From: an uncultured Caulobacterales bacterium
GTDB lineage: Bacteria > Pseudomonadota > Alphaproteobacteria > Caulobacterales > Caulobacteraceae
DNA: 64,000 nt
Direction of reading: 5' to 3'
Assembly: GCA_903837135.1 (NCBI GenBank)
Contig: CAILTK010000089.1
Location: forward strand, 62,001-126,000
Shown here: in pieces, positions 62,284 to 64,000 of the stretch
Numbering within the stretch: position 1 is the stretch's first letter
How the letters are laid out: the number at the start of each line of letters is the position of its first letter
Program-made: the position numbers and the translations under genes
Notes under the pieces: model-generated
Database searches by the model: none
What the model was told of the DNA's origin: nothing
What the model saw: only the letters and a program-made list of their open reading frames with translations

Positions 62284-63621
62284 TCACGGGCGCGGAAACC
62301 CGGCGACTGCGTTCAGCCGCGCCCAGGAAAGCGCCATCGACCGGCTCGGACGCCGGGCCGCGACGCGGTTGGTGGAAAGGGCGGCGCGCCAGCGGGCTTC
62401 GGCGGCCTCCGCCTCGGCCCAGCAGGCCGCGACGGCGCCGGCGAGCGCCGCCTCGTCCGCGATCCAGGCGGCGTCCATGCGGGCGCGGAAGCCGGCCTCG
62501 AGGGCGTCGCGCTCGTCGGCGATGAGGCGCAGGGCGGCGGGCATGTCGTCGAGCGCCGCGCGATGCAGGCGTTCGTGGCGCCACCACAGGCTTTCCACAT
62601 CGGCGTGGTCGGTGGGCGCCGGGCCGAACCCGGGCGATGGAAGCCCGATCACGACGGGCTTGAACAGGCTGAGGCAGGGCGCGGACGTGCCGGTAACCCA
62701 ATGGGTGATCCGCCCCGGCGTGAGGTCCGAAGCCATGGAGGCGACGCTCTGGCTCCGCCGCGCGCCGGGGCCCGCGTGCATGCAGATCGAGCGCTGCAGG
62801 GTCTTCGACGGCGACCAGTCCGGATCGCCGTCGGCCTCCGGCCCGTGGTCGCGCAGCACGCCCAGGAGGTCGGCCAGCCCGATCCGGCCGGCCCTGGGCG
62901 AGAGCAGGGCGGTCGCCCGCGCGCAGCGGCCGCGCCCGAAGCTCACGGCGTCGCGGACCGGATCGATCAGCCGTTCGGCGAGATCGAACCGTCCCTCCGC
63001 ATCGGTCCAGCCTTCGCGCGTCGCGTGGGACCGCAGGTCCGCGCTCATGGCCGTCGGGGCCCTGCCGATGCTGAGGGCGTTGGACAGGGCGCGCACCCCT
63101 TCGATCCGCTCCACCGCCCACCAGCGGCCCACCGTCTCGAGCACGAAGGCCTCGCGCGGGTCGGCGATGACGAAGCCGTTGTGATAATAGAACCGGCCGA
63201 GATGGCCGCAGTCCCCGCCCTGGCCGTGGCGTTCGAGCAGGCCGGTGATCACCCCTACCGCCTCGGCCGCGCTCGCCGCCCGCTCGAGGCCGAGCCGGAC
63301 CAGGTCCATGCCGGTCAGGGCGCGGCGGCGGGCGGCCGGGACGTGCGCATGCATGGCCTCGTTGCCGATCGTCACGCCGTGTTCGTTGACGCCCATCTCC
63401 GCGCCCCACATCCAGAACGGCCGGCTGACCAGGCAGGCGTGGGTCTCGGCCGCCTGGTCGATCTCGATGTAGGTGGCGCGCAGCCGCGATCCCGGCGCGC
63501 GCCGCCGGCGCGGGATGATCTCCAGCGCCTGGGCCTCGTTGCGCTCCCGGTCGCTGTTCTTGGCGAACAGCAGGGCGCCCGACGCGGTGACGGCCGGCGT
63601 CGCGGCCAGGGTGTCGCACAT
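62284..63621 (-). CDS. Peptidase family C69 / secernin-like dipeptidase
   Basis: MCDTLAATPAVTASGALLFAKNSDRERNEAQALEIIPRR with Cys-2 as potential Ntn nucleophile; VNEHGVTIGNEAM; GMDLVRLGLERA. Confidence 0.88.
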   Translation of the reverse strand: MCDTLAATPAVTASGALLFAKNSDRERNEAQALEIIPRRRRAPGSRLRATYIEIDQAAETHACLVSRPFWMWGAEMGVNEHGVTIGNEAMHAHVPAARRRALTGMDLVRLGLERAASAAEAVGVITGLLERHGQGGDCGHLGRFYYHNGFVIADPREAFVLETVGRWWAVERIEGVRALSNALSIGRAPTAMSADLRSHATREGWTDAEGRFDLAERLIDPVRDAVSFGRGRCARATALLSPRAGRIGLADLLGVLRDHGPEADGDPDWSPSKTLQRSICMHAGPGARRSQSVASMASDLTPGRITHWVTGTSAPCLSLFKPVVIGLPSPGFGPAPTDHADVESLWWRHERLHRAALDDMPAALRLIADERDALEAGFRARMDAAWIADEAALAGAVAACWAEAEAAEARWRAALSTNRVAARRPSRSMALSWARLNAVAGFPRP

Positions 63622-63648
63622 GGCCGCAGAGTGCCCGCATCGACGGGG

Positions 63649-64000
63649 TCAGAGCAAGGCCGCCGCCTTCTGCAGGGCGATCCACAGGCCGAGGGCGAAG
63701 GGAATTCCCACCGCCAGCCAGGCAAGCCCGCCGATCAGGCCGAAACGGCCTCGCGCCGCCGTGTCCGCAGTCCCCGCGGCCGACGCGGACTGAACCGTGT
63801 CCGCCCGGGCCAGCTCCTCCGCCGACATCTGGCGTTTCGGGTCCACCGGCCGGATCAGCAGATCACAGATCAGGCCGACGAACAGCAGGCCCGCCATCAG
63901 GTAGAGGGTGCCGTCATAGACGAGGGCCTTGGCCACGCCGTGGTCGAGCTGGGTCTGGCGCGCGGCGGCGATCAGCATGGGGCCGGCGACGCCCGCCACC
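63649..64000 (-). CDS. C-terminal part of MFS transporter (OFA/oxalate-formate-like), truncated by window end
   Basis: VAGPMLIAAARQTQLDHGVAKALVYDGTLYLMAGLLFVGLICDLLIRPVDPKRQM; open at the window edge. Confidence 0.7.
   Translation of the reverse strand, partial: VAGVAGPMLIAAARQTQLDHGVAKALVYDGTLYLMAGLLFVGLICDLLIRPVDPKRQMSAEELARADTVQSASAAGTADTAARGRFGLIGGLAWLAVGIPFALGLWIALQKAAALL

Overview
High-GC alphaproteobacterial chromosomal window, Caulobacterales-like by gene content (inference, not tested). I support about 50 protein-coding genes. I saw no rRNA, tRNA, CRISPR array, integrase or transposase. Main blocks: (1) secreted and membrane hydrolases plus gamma-glutamyltransferase (1-6.4 kb); (2) two adjacent ECF-sigma/FecR/STN-TonB-receptor surface-signalling modules with a glycerophosphodiester phosphodiesterase between them (10.7-20.7 kb); (3) an arsenic cluster, arsH divergent from arsR-aquaporin-arsC, with no ArsB/Acr3 pump in the window (20.9-23.2 kb); (4) an Lrp-type regulator divergent from a CtlX/DDAH-like amidinohydrolase plus ornithine aminotransferase (26.5-29.2 kb); (5) GGDEF-EAL and PAS-chemoreceptor signalling genes; (6) a tandem-domain TetR regulator divergent from a TonB receptor followed by a PhoD-type phosphatase (39.3-45.1 kb); (7) purL, cytochrome P460, peptidases, beta-lactamase-fold hydrolases, MFS transporters, a hybrid histidine kinase, GST, omega-aminotransferase and a C69 peptidase. 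Best leads: the duplicated sigma/FecR/receptor locus with its embedded phosphodiesterase, the recurring receptor + phosphodiesterase pairing, the tandem TetR regulator with a perfect palindrome in its divergent promoter, an uncharacterised lipoprotein at 37.9-39.2 kb, a His/Cys-rich small protein at 47.6 kb, and a dispersed palindromic repeat family including a MITE-like composite at 51.15-51.32 kb. No clearly new defence or mobile system was found. Functional calls come from reading translated sequence, with no database search.
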